The notes under the pieces were generated by a model. That model made no database searches. It was given only the letters and a program-made list of their open reading frames with translations, and was not told where the DNA came from. Shown piece by piece: positions 33,390 to 44,039 of a DNA stretch of 64,000 nt. The DNA is taken from contig JAMJFZ010001258.1 in assembly GCA_026225945.1 (NCBI GenBank), forward strand, positions 15,049,001 to 15,113,000, in the 5' to 3' direction. A program made the position numbers and the translations under genes. Numbering within the stretch: the stretch's first letter is position 1; every line of letters starts with the position of its first letter. The DNA comes from Cricetomys ansorgei. Lineage: Eukaryota; Chordata; Mammalia; Rodentia; Nesomyidae.

Positions 33390-33505
33390 AAAGACTGCTT
33401 ACCTTGGGTCCCCCTCCTGACTCTGCCGTGAGTGCAGGACCTTGGCCAAGTCACTTCAGGTCTGACCTTGATTCTGTGTTTGAGACAAGAGAGGAATGGG
33501 AAGAA
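33390..33505 (+). repeat. MIR SINE fossil
   Basis: TCCTGACTCTGCCGTGAGTG, GACCTTGGCCAAGTCACTTC and a decayed ATTCTGTGTTTGAGAC segment. Confidence 0.6.
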
Positions 33506-33509
33506 AAAG

Positions 33510-34235
33510 CTTACTCGTCTCCCATTCTGATACTGTGGGATTCTGTGTGAGTCAATGAAGAGGCCTGTTGGATTTTCTCTGAGCCTCTCTATTCTGCTGT
33601 CCCCTACCCGCCCTCCAATCATCTGAAAATCTCCAAACCAGCACCAGCAGCACAGGGAAATCTGGGAAGCCTCGACTATTGTAGCCACTAAATGCAACTG
33701 ACATCATTGCTGAAATGAGTGTGGGGAGAGCCAGTCCCCTTAGGATGGAGGATTCTATGTCTGTTGCTTTAATTGTGACTTCGATGATTTCTGTTCTGTC
33801 AAGGTCAAAACCAGGACTTCTGATTGTAGGGATCCTGTGAAGGCCTTTCTGCTAACCCTACTAGTTTTCAAGGCTATGCAGGGAAAAGAAGTCCATGCTA
33901 ACGGCGCAGATTCACTGAAGCACAGTGGAGAAACAGCAACATTCCACTTGAAATTCTAAGCTCCTGTGACTGTCCTTGGATCCTGTTCTGGCCTCTCATC
34001 CCCCTGGAGCTGAGCTGAGCTGGAGGGCTGGGGTACACAGTCACTGGTGCGATGGGGCCAGGTTGGAGGCCTGAGGCCAGCCCAGGGTGGCTGCATGGCA
34101 GGTGGACACAGTTTCTGGTGAGCAGGAATCTGGCACCCTCTGCTGACCCCACGGCAGGAGACAGCTGGTCAACCAGGCTAGGGCTGCAGCCATGGGGAAG
34201 GGGGAAGGGTGGGGTCTAAGGCTAAGTGGCGGCTT
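33510..34235. other. Unique non-coding DNA
   Basis: GGAGCTGAGCTGAGCTGGAG is a short local repeat at about 34005-34024. No exon was seen. Confidence 0.35.
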
Positions 34236-34240
34236 ACTAG

Positions 34241-34402
34241 TCAAAAGAGCAGTTCCCTTCTCTGAATAGATCATTTTTATTGGTTTTGCAATAAGCTTAT
34301 GAGACAGGAACAATCGCAATAAACAAACCGAACAAGAAATCGAAAAGACGGTCCCCGAAAGCTGTTACTTCACACCTTCTTGTAACGAGTCTCTAATTTA
34401 TA
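34241..34402. promoter_or_regulatory. Duplicated conserved-type non-coding element, copy B
   Basis: Paralogue of 28407-28565, same orientation, 5.8 kb to the right. Shared landmarks are TCAAAAGA at the left edge, AATAGAT, TTTTTATTGGTTTTGCAATA (34275-34294), GAACAATCGCAATAAAC, AACAAGAAATCGAAA and GAGTCTCTAATTTATA at the right edge. The middle (34349-34380) is less alike than the two blocks. The similarity stops abruptly at both ends and the flanks are unrelated by eye, so the pair is an old duplication kept only in the element itself. Confidence 0.7.
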
Positions 34403-34404
34403 AC

Positions 34405-35600
34405 AAACTCATCATCCCAGCACCTCCGGGGTTCTGTGGCCGGGAACGCACGGCCTCTGCCTGCGTGTGGTCTGTCACTTTTTAGGTGTCTAAGACCTGG
34501 TTCCAGAGGTGGCAGGAGGCTCTGTAGAGAAGGAGGAAGCATGGGTTCTGGGAGTCCCCGGTAGGGACCTTGCTTCAGTCATGGCTCTCAGTGTGTCCCT
34601 ATCTTAGAGCTCTGTAGAATGGAGGAGTCTGGCTCTGGGAAGCCACTTACTCCAGCCTTCTGCCCCAACCCTCTTCCCTACCCTAGGCTGTTGATAGAAG
34701 CCAGTTTCTTTTTAGACTTTCAGACTATGCTTTATACTGAAGGCTGTGGTGGCTAGGGGCTTCTGTTATCCAAGGAGAGGGATGAGAGCAAGGAGCTGAA
34801 TCTTTTTACTCCTCACAGGTAGAGGCTCTGCCAGGGCACAGCCTCGCCTTCCCCTATCCCACCCGCAACAGGTTAAGGTTGTAAGGAGGGTGAACACTCC
34901 CCTACAGTGTGGATGTGCACAAGGGCAGAGCTGAGTCTCTTCTTTTTGGCAGGGTTACCTAGGGAAAACCACATCTATTCCCCGCACCTTCGGTTCCCGG
35001 CTCAGGGTCCGTTTCCTTGCCAATTGGAGGTCACAGAAGGCACAGTTCTATCTCTACCATAGACTGAAGTTCCCTTAGGTATCCATTTTCTCCAGCTCCT
35101 TCTGTCATCAAGCGAAGCCTCTTCCTAAGGTAGCCTCCTGTCCGGACCCTCTGGGAGGCACTTGCCAGTCACCTGTGTGTTTCCTGGCAGCTGAGCTCGG
35201 AGGGAGGCTTCCAGGGATGGGATCTGCAGTCCTGACCAGGCTAGGACCCATGTTCCCTTCTGGAGGGGACCAAGTGCCTCACTGAGATGTTTGCAATCCT
35301 TAGAGGTGGCCACAAGATGTCACTGCCAGGCCATACAAATGGCTCCTGCCTGCAGGGGCTGGGAGGAAGGAAATGTGGCAGCAGGAAATAAGTCAGCCAG
35401 TGCTTGGCAGCCAGCCTCAGCCCGATGCTTCTCCCTCTCTCTCCCCAAACTACTGACAGTTCTCTGTGCCTCTTACTTGTTCCTGATTCTTTGCTCCAAA
35501 TGTAGCTAGGAGGGTTGAGGGGGTGAGAGTGGGTTTCTGAGACTCCTTGTCGTCCCACTCTGGGAAAGATGGGGAGCTGGCATCCCTGCTGTGGACTCCT
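34405..35600. other. Repeat-poor unique DNA
   Basis: About 1.2 kb with no SINE or exon. Confidence 0.35.
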
Positions 35601-35611
35601 GTGGAAAAGAA

Positions 35612-35718
35612 CTCTGTGTGTGTTGTATGTGTGTGTTTGTGTATGTGTGTGTTATGTGTGTGTATGTGTGTGTGCATTTGTGTGTACGTGTATGTTGTGT
35701 GTGTGTGTGTGGGGGGGT
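35612..35718. repeat. (TG)n-type microsatellite, interrupted
   Basis: TG with TATG and TTTG interruptions, ending in a short G run. Confidence 0.95.
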
Positions 35719-35739
35719 CAGGCTACCCTAAAAAGCTAA

Positions 35740-35990
35740 AGTGTTAACAGATAGTAATTACCTACTTTTCATTAAAAAAAAAAAAGAGAATTTAACACTT
35801 TTTCACCATATAGAAATGATGTTTGAGGAAATAAATATGTGTTTAAACCCCATTTAAGCATTTTTGCAGCACATGTATGTATTGAACATTAATACCACAT
35901 GTTAATATGTACAAATTTTGTGTTTTAGTCTATCAGTTAAAGTAAAAAAAAAAAATTAAAAGCAAACAAAATTGGCAATGCTAGATTGGG
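35740..35990. other. AT-rich block with A-tracts
   Basis: TAACAGATAGTAATTACCTA, two A-runs (about 35775 and 35945) and AACATTAATACCACATGTTA. It could be a weak CNE or a decayed L1-type 3' end; I cannot decide. Confidence 0.3.
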
Positions 35991-36074
35991 GTTGCCTGTA
36001 TCTGTGTGTGATATAGCAAGGATTTGTCTGCATGGACAAATTCAGACTCAGAAGGTGGCCTTAGAAACATCCTT

Positions 36075-36245
36075 GTTGTAGCTGAGCATGTTGACTTACG
36101 CCAATGATCTTATAATTCCTGCACTGGGGGGGTGGGGAGCTGAGGGCAGGAAGATCACCAGAAGTTTGAGGTCAGCTTAGGAGTTCCGGGCTAGCTTGGG
36201 CTATATGATGAGAGTTTTTAAACTGACAGAGAAAGAGAGAGAGGG
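36075..36245 (+). repeat. B1 SINE, diverged
   Basis: AGCTGAGCATGTTGACTTAC, TTATAATTCCTGCACTGGG, AGATCACCAGAAGTTTGAGG and GCTTGGGCTATATGATGAGA, with a GA-rich tail. Confidence 0.75.
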
Positions 36246-36261
36246 TGGGGGAAGAAATGAC

Positions 36262-36335
36262 CTAGTCCATTCTTGTTTTACAGATGTGGAAACTGAGGCC
36301 CAGAGGTCTGACCAAGGACCTCTGCCTTCAGCCCC
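36262..36335 (-). repeat. MIR SINE fossil
   Basis: Antisense MIR core: TTTTACAGATGTGGAAACTG and AGGCCCAGAGGTCTGACC. Confidence 0.7.
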
Positions 36336-36339
36336 TGCA

Positions 36340-36875
36340 TGTGTCTGACCCACACTTCTGTCTTAGTGCTACTTCTCCAACTTCCCATTGGCCGGCGACT
36401 TTCTGAACAACGTCAGAAGGAAACACAAGGGTGGCAGAGGTCACTTGGGTGTATGTCAGCTCTGCATCTCATCATCTCATCACGGGAGCTGCCTCTCTGT
36501 GGCAGGTCTGAGTTTGCCCGCTTGCGTTCGAGTGAGTCTGAGACCCCTTGTACGCGCGAGTGTCCATCTGCTCAGAGCCATGGCCCCCTGGAGAAGGTGT
36601 TAGCGCTTGCTTCAGGCTGTGAGCCTGGGAGCTAAGGTGTCTCTGTTAATGTGCATGCCTGGGAACGGTGCGGTAGCCAGGAGTGAGAGAGGCTGACCCC
36701 CTTCTCCAGCTTCTTGGCCCCCACCAGACTGTCTCCCCACAACCCAAGGGTTTCGGCGTCCCCGCCCCAGCAGCAGTGAAATCCTTTATCGGTTGAGGCA
36801 GCAGCCCCCGTGTCGGGATTTCAAGGTTCCTGTCGGTTCCATCCATCTTCTGGGGCCTCCTGGTATTAGCATTGA
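36340..36875. other. Repeat-free unique DNA
   Basis: Moderately GC-rich; no exon recognised. Confidence 0.35.
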
Positions 36876-36879
36876 TCTA

Positions 36880-37135
36880 CAGGGGAAATGGAGAGCGCGG
36901 CTGGGTTATTACGCGCCCGCCCGCCCGCCTTCCCTGGGCTGTGATTGAGTGCACACAGAGAATTTTTGAAACATGGCCGCCCTAACTTATTCTGTCTTCC
37001 TGCCAATAGCGTGGCACGGGTCCAAATTACGGGTCGATACCAGCTGATCTTTTTATGTTAAACTGTGATGAAGTTGCTTCTGTGTGGAGATGGGATTAGG
37101 CCCTGGGCCCTCATTTAATGGAGAACTTTTGGGAT
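36880..37135. promoter_or_regulatory. Putative conserved non-coding element
   Basis: GCTGGGTTATTACGCGCCCG opens a short CpG-rich patch. It is followed by GCTGTGATTGAGTGCACACA, TGCCAATAGCGTGGCACGGG, CCAAATTACGGGTCGATACC and AGCTGATCTTTTTATGTTAA. CpG-containing motifs kept in AT-rich sequence and the absence of SINEs from 36.3 to 39.6 kb suggest constraint. Confidence 0.5.
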
Positions 37136-37499
37136 GGCAAAGGGAGGAATCGGAGTGGGCAAGGGGAGTGGTCAGCGAGGCATACAATGTTGGGCGGGGT
37201 GGCTGAGGGCACAAGCTATGCAAGTGTGCGCAGGCTTGGCTCTGGGCCTGCACTGCACGCATGCTTGAGGAGCATCAGAGCCAGCTGCCCTGGGGCCTCT
37301 AGACGCCCTGCTCCTGCCTGGTTTCTCCCCTCGTGACCCTCCCCACACCAGGGACCCTCAGCCACCCCCATCAGACCTTCCAGTGGGTCAGCCAGTCTGC
37401 CCCTACAGAGGCCCCTCCTTGCTCCCTTCCAAGGATAGAATTCCATTTCCCTCCAGCCCTTTCCACTCTTCTCCCCCACCCCCACCTCTACACACCTGC

Positions 37500-37665
37500 A
37501 CCATCAAACGGGTTTGTCTTTAACCTCCGAACAGGGAACTTTAATTAAAGAGACAGTGACCCCTTTTATGAGTTTGGTCGAGTTGGGTTTCAGAGCCCTT
37601 GTCTCTAGCGGCTCACATAACGTTAACAAAAGCTTGCAGGCCCCAAGAGGAGTGGTCTCCCTCGT
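37500..37665. promoter_or_regulatory. Putative conserved non-coding element, weak
   Basis: AACTTTAATTAAAGAGACAG contains the palindrome CTTTAATTAAAG, a strong double homeodomain site. ACATAACGTTAACAAAAG follows. Repeat-free. Confidence 0.4.
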
Positions 37666-37669
37666 AGAC

Positions 37670-38260
37670 ATTGCAGGGTAGCTAGCTATGGGGGGAGGCA
37701 TGGGAAGAGAGAGCCTTCATAGGGTCAGGAACACCAGTGACTGGATGTAAGACTGGAGTTTAAGGGCGGTAGGCCAGATCCCCAAAGGGAAGCACTGACT
37801 GTGCAGTACCTTTGGAGTTTAATCCCATATACCATGTGGACCTTAGCAATATGGTGGTGGCTCCTTGTGTCAGGGAACAACTTCCAGTAGGGCCTCATGA
37901 GTGGTCAGGGCTCGTATCTTGCTCGTTGGCTTATGCTCTTACACTATAAAACTGGAAATAATTTCCCAGAGGAATAGACTGGCTAGAGCTCTCTCTAAGA
38001 ATAGCCATTTTTTTTCTTACATATTTAAGGAAAAGTGATTTTATGATAAGACATGATTGCTAATAACCATAATAACGCCACTCAACATATGGCATAGGAT
38101 ATGAATTCTGTCCTGTGTCTGGTTCCGATGCGCACAATACACACACCACTTGGAAGGAAGTTGCTGTTCCTCATGCAGGAGTCAAATTCAAGCCTTCACG
38201 TGCCTGGGGTTTGCCATTTCACCGCGGTCTTCCCTAAGGACCCCCAAGTACAGGCGACTG
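37670..38260. other. Repeat-free unique DNA
   Basis: No exon, SINE or clear motif cluster. Confidence 0.3.
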
Positions 38261-38264
38261 TTGT

Positions 38265-38500
38265 TGGGCTGGTGTTATGAGTCTGAAGGGCCCTTATCTC
38301 ATGTGTAATCACCCCTTAACTGTTGATTTTTAACCAAGGCTTCTCCAGGTCAGTAAGGGATGTTTGCTCACCCTTTGATCTGGTTCTTTGATAGCTTTTG
38401 TGAGTTCTTTAAACTGGAGAGGGTGCCCAATCTGCCACACTTTTCATTCAACGAACTTGGGCTGTTAAAAAGAACCAATACATAAGCGATTATTTCCATA
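38265..38500. promoter_or_regulatory. Putative regulatory block with paired TCF/LEF-type sites
   Basis: Two CTTTGAT heptamers lie 13 bp apart (38373-38379 and 38386-38392) in repeat-free sequence with TGTAATCACCCC and TTAACCAAGG. A seven-base motif is common by chance, so only the close pairing is notable. Confidence 0.3.
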
Positions 38501-38779
38501 AGGAAGGGTTTACCCAAAGTGGGGTACACTCCCATCAACCAGAGGCTGATACATTTTCAGTTATCTGCTTGGAGAATTAGTCACCTAAAACGGCTTGATA
38601 AGGCAAAACCTAGGGTTGAGCCCAAAGTAGATTTGTGGAGGAGAAACTCCCCTCCTCAATTTCTTCGGCTACCGTGGCTCTCTGGCTACATCCATCTTGT
38701 GACACATGTACTGGGCAGACAAAGACACTTAGGTGGGACATGAGGACAGCAACGAGGAGTCAGATGACCGTAGATACAA

Positions 38780-38807
38780 GAGTGTGTGTGTGTGTGTGTG
38801 TGTGTGC
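38780..38807. repeat. (TG)n microsatellite
   Basis: About 13 uninterrupted TG units. Confidence 0.97.
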
Positions 38808-38809
38808 AC

Positions 38810-39590
38810 ACAAACCAATACTAACAACACCAGGACATCTTGCAGCTATCCCTTCTTATCAGTGAATCTGCCCCTGTGCACACAGCGTAACGTACCCACG
38901 TGAGCCATGTGTCTATGTGTGTGTCTGGGAGCGCATACACCCACAGAGAGAGGTCACAGCCTCTTCCCTGCTCTCCGGAGGAGGGATCTAGAGGCCAGAG
39001 GGGTTGGGGCATAATTGGTTTTGGCATTTCCTACCTCCGCTGCCCGGGAAGCTCTCTCTGTTTCATCTACAGCCTGATCAATCCCCAGTCATGTGCCTTT
39101 CCACATGGACGCCCCCGACCCCCCAACTCACCATGCTCTCGGAAACTTCGTTAGTACCATTAATCTGCTGACCCAGGCAAATCACTATCTCTTCCTGCAA
39201 CTCAGCCTCTCACCCCTTCCCTGAGACACCCCAACCAGGCAGAAATACTCTCTCACGTTTAGTTTGCCCCCCACCCCCGCTAGCTGTCTCGTCTCCCTCA
39301 CCTCATCCTTCCCCCTCGCTCCTGCCCGCACACACCACGCTCTAAGCCTTTTCCAAATGTGCCATTTTGTTTGTTTGGTTCCTGTTGCCACCTGCACCTA
39401 GAAACAGAATAGGTCCCATACGCTGGTCCCTCTCAATAGGAGAGGATATGGGGTCAGACTCTGGATGTTAGGAACCATACAAGGGAAGAACTGTAAGATG
39501 TATGGGATGTTTATAGTATCTGGGCACTGGGCTAGATGCCTCCACTCAGAACCTAAGAGAAAGGAGTGATTTCTTCAACATCTTTTAAAA
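38810..39590. other. Unique non-coding DNA
   Basis: I see nothing specific here. Confidence 0.3.
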
Positions 39591-39597
39591 TTCCTGC

Positions 39598-39870
39598 TGC
39601 TGATATTGTTTTTGAGACAGGGTTTCATGTAGCCCAGGGTGGCCTCAAACTCACTATGTGGCTAAGGATCTTAATTTTCTAATCCCCCTGCCTCCACCTG
39701 CTATGTTGCTAGGACCATAAGTATGTGCTCCCATATCTAATTTTGTTTTGTTTGTTTAGACCAGGCTGGCCTCGAACTCACAGAGATCCTCCTGCCTCTG
39801 CCTCCTGGATGCTGGGATTAAAGGTATGCGCACCCCCCCTCACCGCGCACACCCACGTCTGGTTTTATGT
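39598..39870 (-). repeat. Two adjacent B1 SINEs
   Basis: Older copy at 39606-39735 (GAGACAGGGTTTCATGTAGC, CCAGGGTGGCCTCAAACTC) and younger partial copy at 39756-39835 (TTAGACCAGGCTGGCCTCGA, CCTCCTGCCTCTGCCTCC, TGGGATTAAAGG). Confidence 0.92.
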
Positions 39871-39874
39871 GGCA

Positions 39875-39945
39875 CTGGAGAGGGAACCCGGGGCTTCAAG
39901 CATGCTAGGCAGCCACTCCACGTACAGAGCTACATTCCAAGTCCG
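39875..39945 (-). repeat. ID/tRNA-like SINE fragment
   Basis: GGGAACCCGGGGCTTCAAGC, ATGCTAGGCAGCCACTCCAC and GAGCTACATTCC. Confidence 0.75.
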
Positions 39946-39959
39946 TGTCCGTTTCTGTT

Positions 39960-40135
39960 TCGTTTCACATTCATTTATTTTGCGTGTGTGTGCCACAGAG
40001 CACATGTGGAGGTCAGAGGACATCTTGCAGGAGTCGATGCTCTTCTCCCACCGTTTGGCAGGCCCCGGGGGCTCAGACTCACGTCACTAGGCTTAGCGGT
40101 CAGTGCTTTCACCCACTGAGCCATGCTACTCACCC
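39960..40135 (-). repeat. B2 SINE, diverged
   Basis: TTCATTTATTTTGCGTGTGT, CACATGTGGAGGTCAGAGGA, GGCTCAGACTCACGTCACTA and CACCCACTGAGCCATGCTAC. Confidence 0.85.
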
Positions 40136-40149
40136 CTGTTAAGTTTCTG

Positions 40150-40280
40150 TTTGTTTCTGTTTTGAGATGGGGTCTTACCATGTAACTCAAATTGTCTGGA
40201 AATCTCTATATAGCCCAGGCTAGCCTCAAGCTCACCCATGTGCTAGGATCACTGATGTGTGCCACCATGTCTGGGGAGGA
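40150..40280 (-). repeat. B1 SINE, diverged
   Basis: TGAGATGGGGTCTTACCATG, ATAGCCCAGGCTAGCCTCAA and GTGTGCCACCATGTCTGG. Confidence 0.82.
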
Positions 40281-40284
40281 AAAC

Positions 40285-40830
40285 AGAGGCTGGAGCAGCT
40301 ATTCAGTAATGAGCAGTAGAAAAAACTGGAACTCAGTTCGGCTGACTCAAGACAATTTTTTTTTCCTTTCTGTTTTATAGAAAGAAAGAGGCTTCCCCAT
40401 TCTCAAACTAGGTTCCAGGTAAGCCCCCAAAGAAACTCCTTATGTAAAAGGACCCTGACCTGCGGTCTGTCTCATTTACTCTATGCCAAAGCTAGGCCTT
40501 GAACTGAGATGTGTGTGCGCGCGTGCGTGTGTCCCTCCTGTCATTTTCCTGTCTGCCTAGAAAGGGTCCATGATGTCCAGCCCCCGCTGTGCCCTGGTGC
40601 CAGGATACACTGCCTCGGCTGGTCCAACCTCATAGGAGATGGCCCTGCCTTCTTCTCTGGTCACTGTGGCTGATGCACTGGGCCCATTGTCCAGGCAGAA
40701 ACAAAGGCTACAGATTTAAACCCAGTGACCAGGCAGCTCTACCAAGCAGAAAAGACTGTCCCCCCTCGAAGCTGGGCCAAGTCGAGTGGGGGGGGGTCTA
40801 CGAGGGGGACTTGAGAAAAAGGGACAGGGA
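40285..40830. other. Unique non-coding DNA
   Basis: A TG/CG patch occurs at 40511-40532. No exon was seen. Confidence 0.3.
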
Positions 40831-40834
40831 ACCT

Positions 40835-41010
40835 TTCAAAGTAACTAATTAAAGGGCCTTTGCCTGACCCCTCCCCCTGGGTCCTAATCTCTTTGGGGCA
40901 GTATCCAGACAATGTGCCCGCCACCCTGCCCCCCTCACTCCAGTTTTAAAACAAGAGACAACTTGAAGTTAATGAGCGCCACCTGATGGGGGTCCCCTAA
41001 TGAGAGGGGG
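40835..41010. promoter_or_regulatory. Putative conserved non-coding element
   Basis: AGTAACTAATTAAAGGGCCT near 40840-40858, and CTTGAAGTTAATGAGCGCCA plus CCCCTAATGAGAGG near 40963-41005. Three TAAT-type cores stand in GC-rich surroundings. Confidence 0.4.
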
Positions 41011-41014
41011 CTGC

Positions 41015-41615
41015 TAGGCAGCTCACACATTCTCTGGTTCCATGAATAGCTCCCCCAACCCCCTGAGTTTTATTCAACTAGGGCTAGGGGCAGGAGGCAG
41101 AAAGGAAGGGGCCCTGCTCTGCATGGAGCACGTGGACAGTGGTTTGGTTCCGGAAGGAGGCCCACCTCCCCTCCTCCTGTGGCCCATGTCCAGCTATGAG
41201 GCTGAGCCTCATCAGGCTTTGGCCTGGGCTGGCTGAGTGTCTCAGCACTTGGTCCTTGGTTGCTGGCATAGGCTGTTTGCTTTTCCGGACAGGGCCCTGA
41301 GGCAGGAGAGCAATGTTTTGGGTTTGCAGGGCCTGGTGGTGGGGCCAAGGGTCCAGAGTCAGGAGACGTCTGGAAGTAAACTGGAAAACCTTTCTTGGAC
41401 ATTGAATAGTTTCTTGCTCACATAACTCCCCAATTCTGGCCTCATCTCTGAATCTTTCTCCTCTGATCTCTGTTGGGCTCCCACCTTTGATGCCCCCTTT
41501 TCTGCTTCCCGAGATCTGGTCCCCCAGGTCTGACCTTCCTTGTGACCAACTGTGGCTCCTCTGTCTCAGCACCTTCTGCTCCCAGCCTAGGTGAGGAGCT
41601 TGGCAGCCTCCGTGG
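41015..41615. other. Repeat-free unique DNA
   Basis: No exon with support was seen. Confidence 0.3.
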
Positions 41616-41624
41616 TAGTTCATG

Positions 41625-41806
41625 GTTCCACTCCTGTGAGTGTGTCAGTGCAGGTGTGGTTTCACTCCTGTGAGTGAGTGACAGAACGTGGGTGGGTCCC
41701 ACTCCTGTGAGTGTGTCATAGTACACAGTGTGCTCACATTCCTGTGAGTGTGTCACAGTACAGGTGTGTCCCACTCCTGTGAGTGTGTCACACTGCGTGA
41801 ATGTGT
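41625..41806. repeat. Imperfect 34-37 bp tandem repeat (minisatellite), five units
   Basis: The unit core CACTCCTGTGAGTGTGTCA recurs with the CTCCTG (or TTCCTG) at 41631, 41665, 41702, 41739 and 41774, giving spacings of 34, 37, 37 and 35 bases. Confidence 0.9.
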
Positions 41807-41809
41807 AGC

Positions 41810-42160
41810 AGCCTGTGAGGGGAGAACTCTTTGGGGGAATCTGGGGAAAATGGTGAGTCACACCAACACCTGTGCCCCAGCCGACCACCCACACTCACTG
41901 TTCACCTGGTCTCTCCCTGCACGGGAGCCTATGGTGGACTCGGGGTGATAGGCATGAGCTCACACGGGCTCTGTGACATGGAGTGCAGGGTACCTAGTCT
42001 TCGGTCTCAGACCAAATAATAGCCATCAGAGGCTCCTTGGATTCCCCCCTCCATTACCCAGGAACGGCAGAAGCTGAGGGGATAATATTCTGAAGACCCA
42101 GTGTAGCTCGAGGTAGAGGAGAGGGAGGGACAGACGGCATGGGGTCTCAGCCGGCAGAGC
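41810..42160. other. Unique non-coding DNA
   Basis: I see nothing specific here. Confidence 0.3.
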
Positions 42161-42164
42161 TCCG

Positions 42165-42410
42165 TGGACAGAGGTGACTAATTTCCCAGTTACTCATGGT
42201 GAAAATATCACATTTCATGCTTTGTTGCCGATTCATAGAAAAATCCTATTAAAACCGGGTGGATTATTTATACAGTTTAAACAAATGATGATCAAAGATT
42301 TTCCATGGGTTGGAAAGAACCTACAGTTGCGCTGCCTTCTTGCACCTCTCCCATCGTGTCGTGGGCTTGTATATCGAGCCTTCAAATGCTTTGAGTATGA
42401 GTGAGTTGAG
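42165..42410. promoter_or_regulatory. Putative conserved non-coding element
   Basis: GAGGTGACTAATTTCCCAGT, AATATCACATTTCATGCTTT, CCTATTAAAACCGGGTGGAT, TTTATACAGTTTAAACAAAT (a FOX-like AAACAAAT) and GATGATCAAAGATTTTCC (ATCAAAG at 42291-42297). AT-rich island in GC-rich, SINE-free surroundings. Confidence 0.5.
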
Positions 42411-42414
42411 GTAA

Positions 42415-43855
42415 GGGAGAAAGCTTGAGGTGGGGAGCTGGTATGGCTGTTCTGTCCAGCAGGGGGCGCCCTCCCCCAGGGTCAATATCTCCTCCTACCT
42501 CAAAGCCCCACAGAGGAGCAATGATTTCATATGCTCTTCTTGTTTGGTCATCCCTTCCTCACAGCTCCTGGACCTGATTCAAGTCCCCCAGGAGGGGCAT
42601 CTGTAGGGTTTTAGTTATATGGGACTGGGGCTTTGTGACTGGATGTGCACAACACTTGTACTCGTGAGGCAGTGTGTCCAAGTGTACCCGTGCGTAGGCT
42701 TTGTGACTGTGGCATGTCTCTGCTAAAGGACGTTATTTCACTTCCTCTTAGTCAAGGCCAATGGTCTCTCATCTTCCCACAAACCTGACCTCTTGCACAC
42801 ACGTTTGCATGGGCACACACATGCATACAGGTTGTGTCTGTGCACAGGGATGCTTTCTGAAAAGCAGGTGCAGATGTTTATGGGGGTGGGGTGGGGGTGA
42901 GCAGAGGTGGGTGGGCAGAGAGCTACAGGTCTCCCTTTCTGACAGACATTAGGGACTCCAGTCTAGGAAGCATGAATTCTCACCCCAACTTTAAAGAACT
43001 CTCAGGAACACCCTGAATCTGCCCAACCCTACACTGTGACCCTCCTCCACAGAGAAAGGCAACCTAGAGGCTCATCTTGGGAACTTAAGCCTAGTTCAGC
43101 CCCAGGAGCTGGATGAACAGACTGGAGGTAAAACTGGACAGCCCCCAGGGCAGGAACAGAACAGTCCAACTTGAGGTGCCTGTGCTGCCTGTCCCTGCCC
43201 ACTGGGTGGGTCCTGCCTCAGTGGTTTTATTGCTCACAGGGAGATAATGCCTTCAGGGAAGTAGCTTGTTCTGAAGGAGAATGTGCAACCCCACCCCACC
43301 CCCATGGTCCAGCCCCAGGGGCCAGGTCTGGGCCTAGCTTGGTTTCTGGTCAGATGGGTCTTCAAGGGGCTCAGCTGGGATTACCCTGAAGAGGCCACTG
43401 ACCATCACTAGTTCTAGATGGTCCTGCACAGGAGGGGTTGGAAAGAAAAGGGCTTAGGAAGGAGAGGTAGGGTCAAGGGGGAGGGGAGGCTTTCTTGAAG
43501 GAAGACAAGAGAAAGTTTAATTGGGCAGATGGGGGTGAGGGTCTGGAAACAGTGGATATGGAGATCTTCCTCTCCGGGGCGTCCTCAACAGGGACAGAGG
43601 AGAGTGGGAGTCACCAAGGGTACCCAGTCTGGCGTGAGTGCTCAGTACTGTCGACCGAGTTTACTGTTTGATTTCTGCTGGTGTGTACTGTTACTTGTGT
43701 GAAGGTTGTTCCCACGGTGACAGAACTGCCCAGCGGAGCAGCTAGCGAGAGCCAGGCTCAGCCTAGGGGTATTTAATCATCTCATCATTGTCTCCGTGGC
43801 TTCTTCCCTGATGGGCTTCTCTGCCTCTCTCCCTTTTTTCTTTCTTCCACCCCTT
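42415..43855. other. Repeat-poor unique DNA
   Basis: No exon was recognised. A CACACACATGCATACAGG patch lies near 42815. Confidence 0.35.
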
Positions 43856-43859
43856 CTCA

Positions 43860-43940
43860 TTCTTCTTGAGATAAGGTCTTGTTGTGTAGCCTCGGCCACC
43901 CAAGTGCTGAGGTCACAGGCGTTCCTTACCTGGTCTAGCT
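43860..43940 (-). repeat. B1 SINE fragment
   Basis: TTGAGATAAGGTCTTGTTGT, GTAGCCTCGGCCACCCAAGT and GCTGAGGTCACAGGCGTTCC. Confidence 0.65.
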
Positions 43941-44039
43941 TGCTTCCCCACCTAAACTCAGGAGCCTGGGACAGCAGTGAGTCCGTCAGGGAGGACTTCC
44001 AGCAGCCTGGCCTGCAGGGGCAACACCACCCCCACTGTC

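Noticed and set aside
32963..33697. 244-codon minus-strand open frame
   Set aside because: It crosses a MIR fossil, has no recognised domain and is compositionally like its non-coding surroundings.
41084..41623. 179-codon minus-strand frame
   Set aside because: No domain, overlaps other open frames on both strands in GC-rich DNA, no splice or promoter signal.
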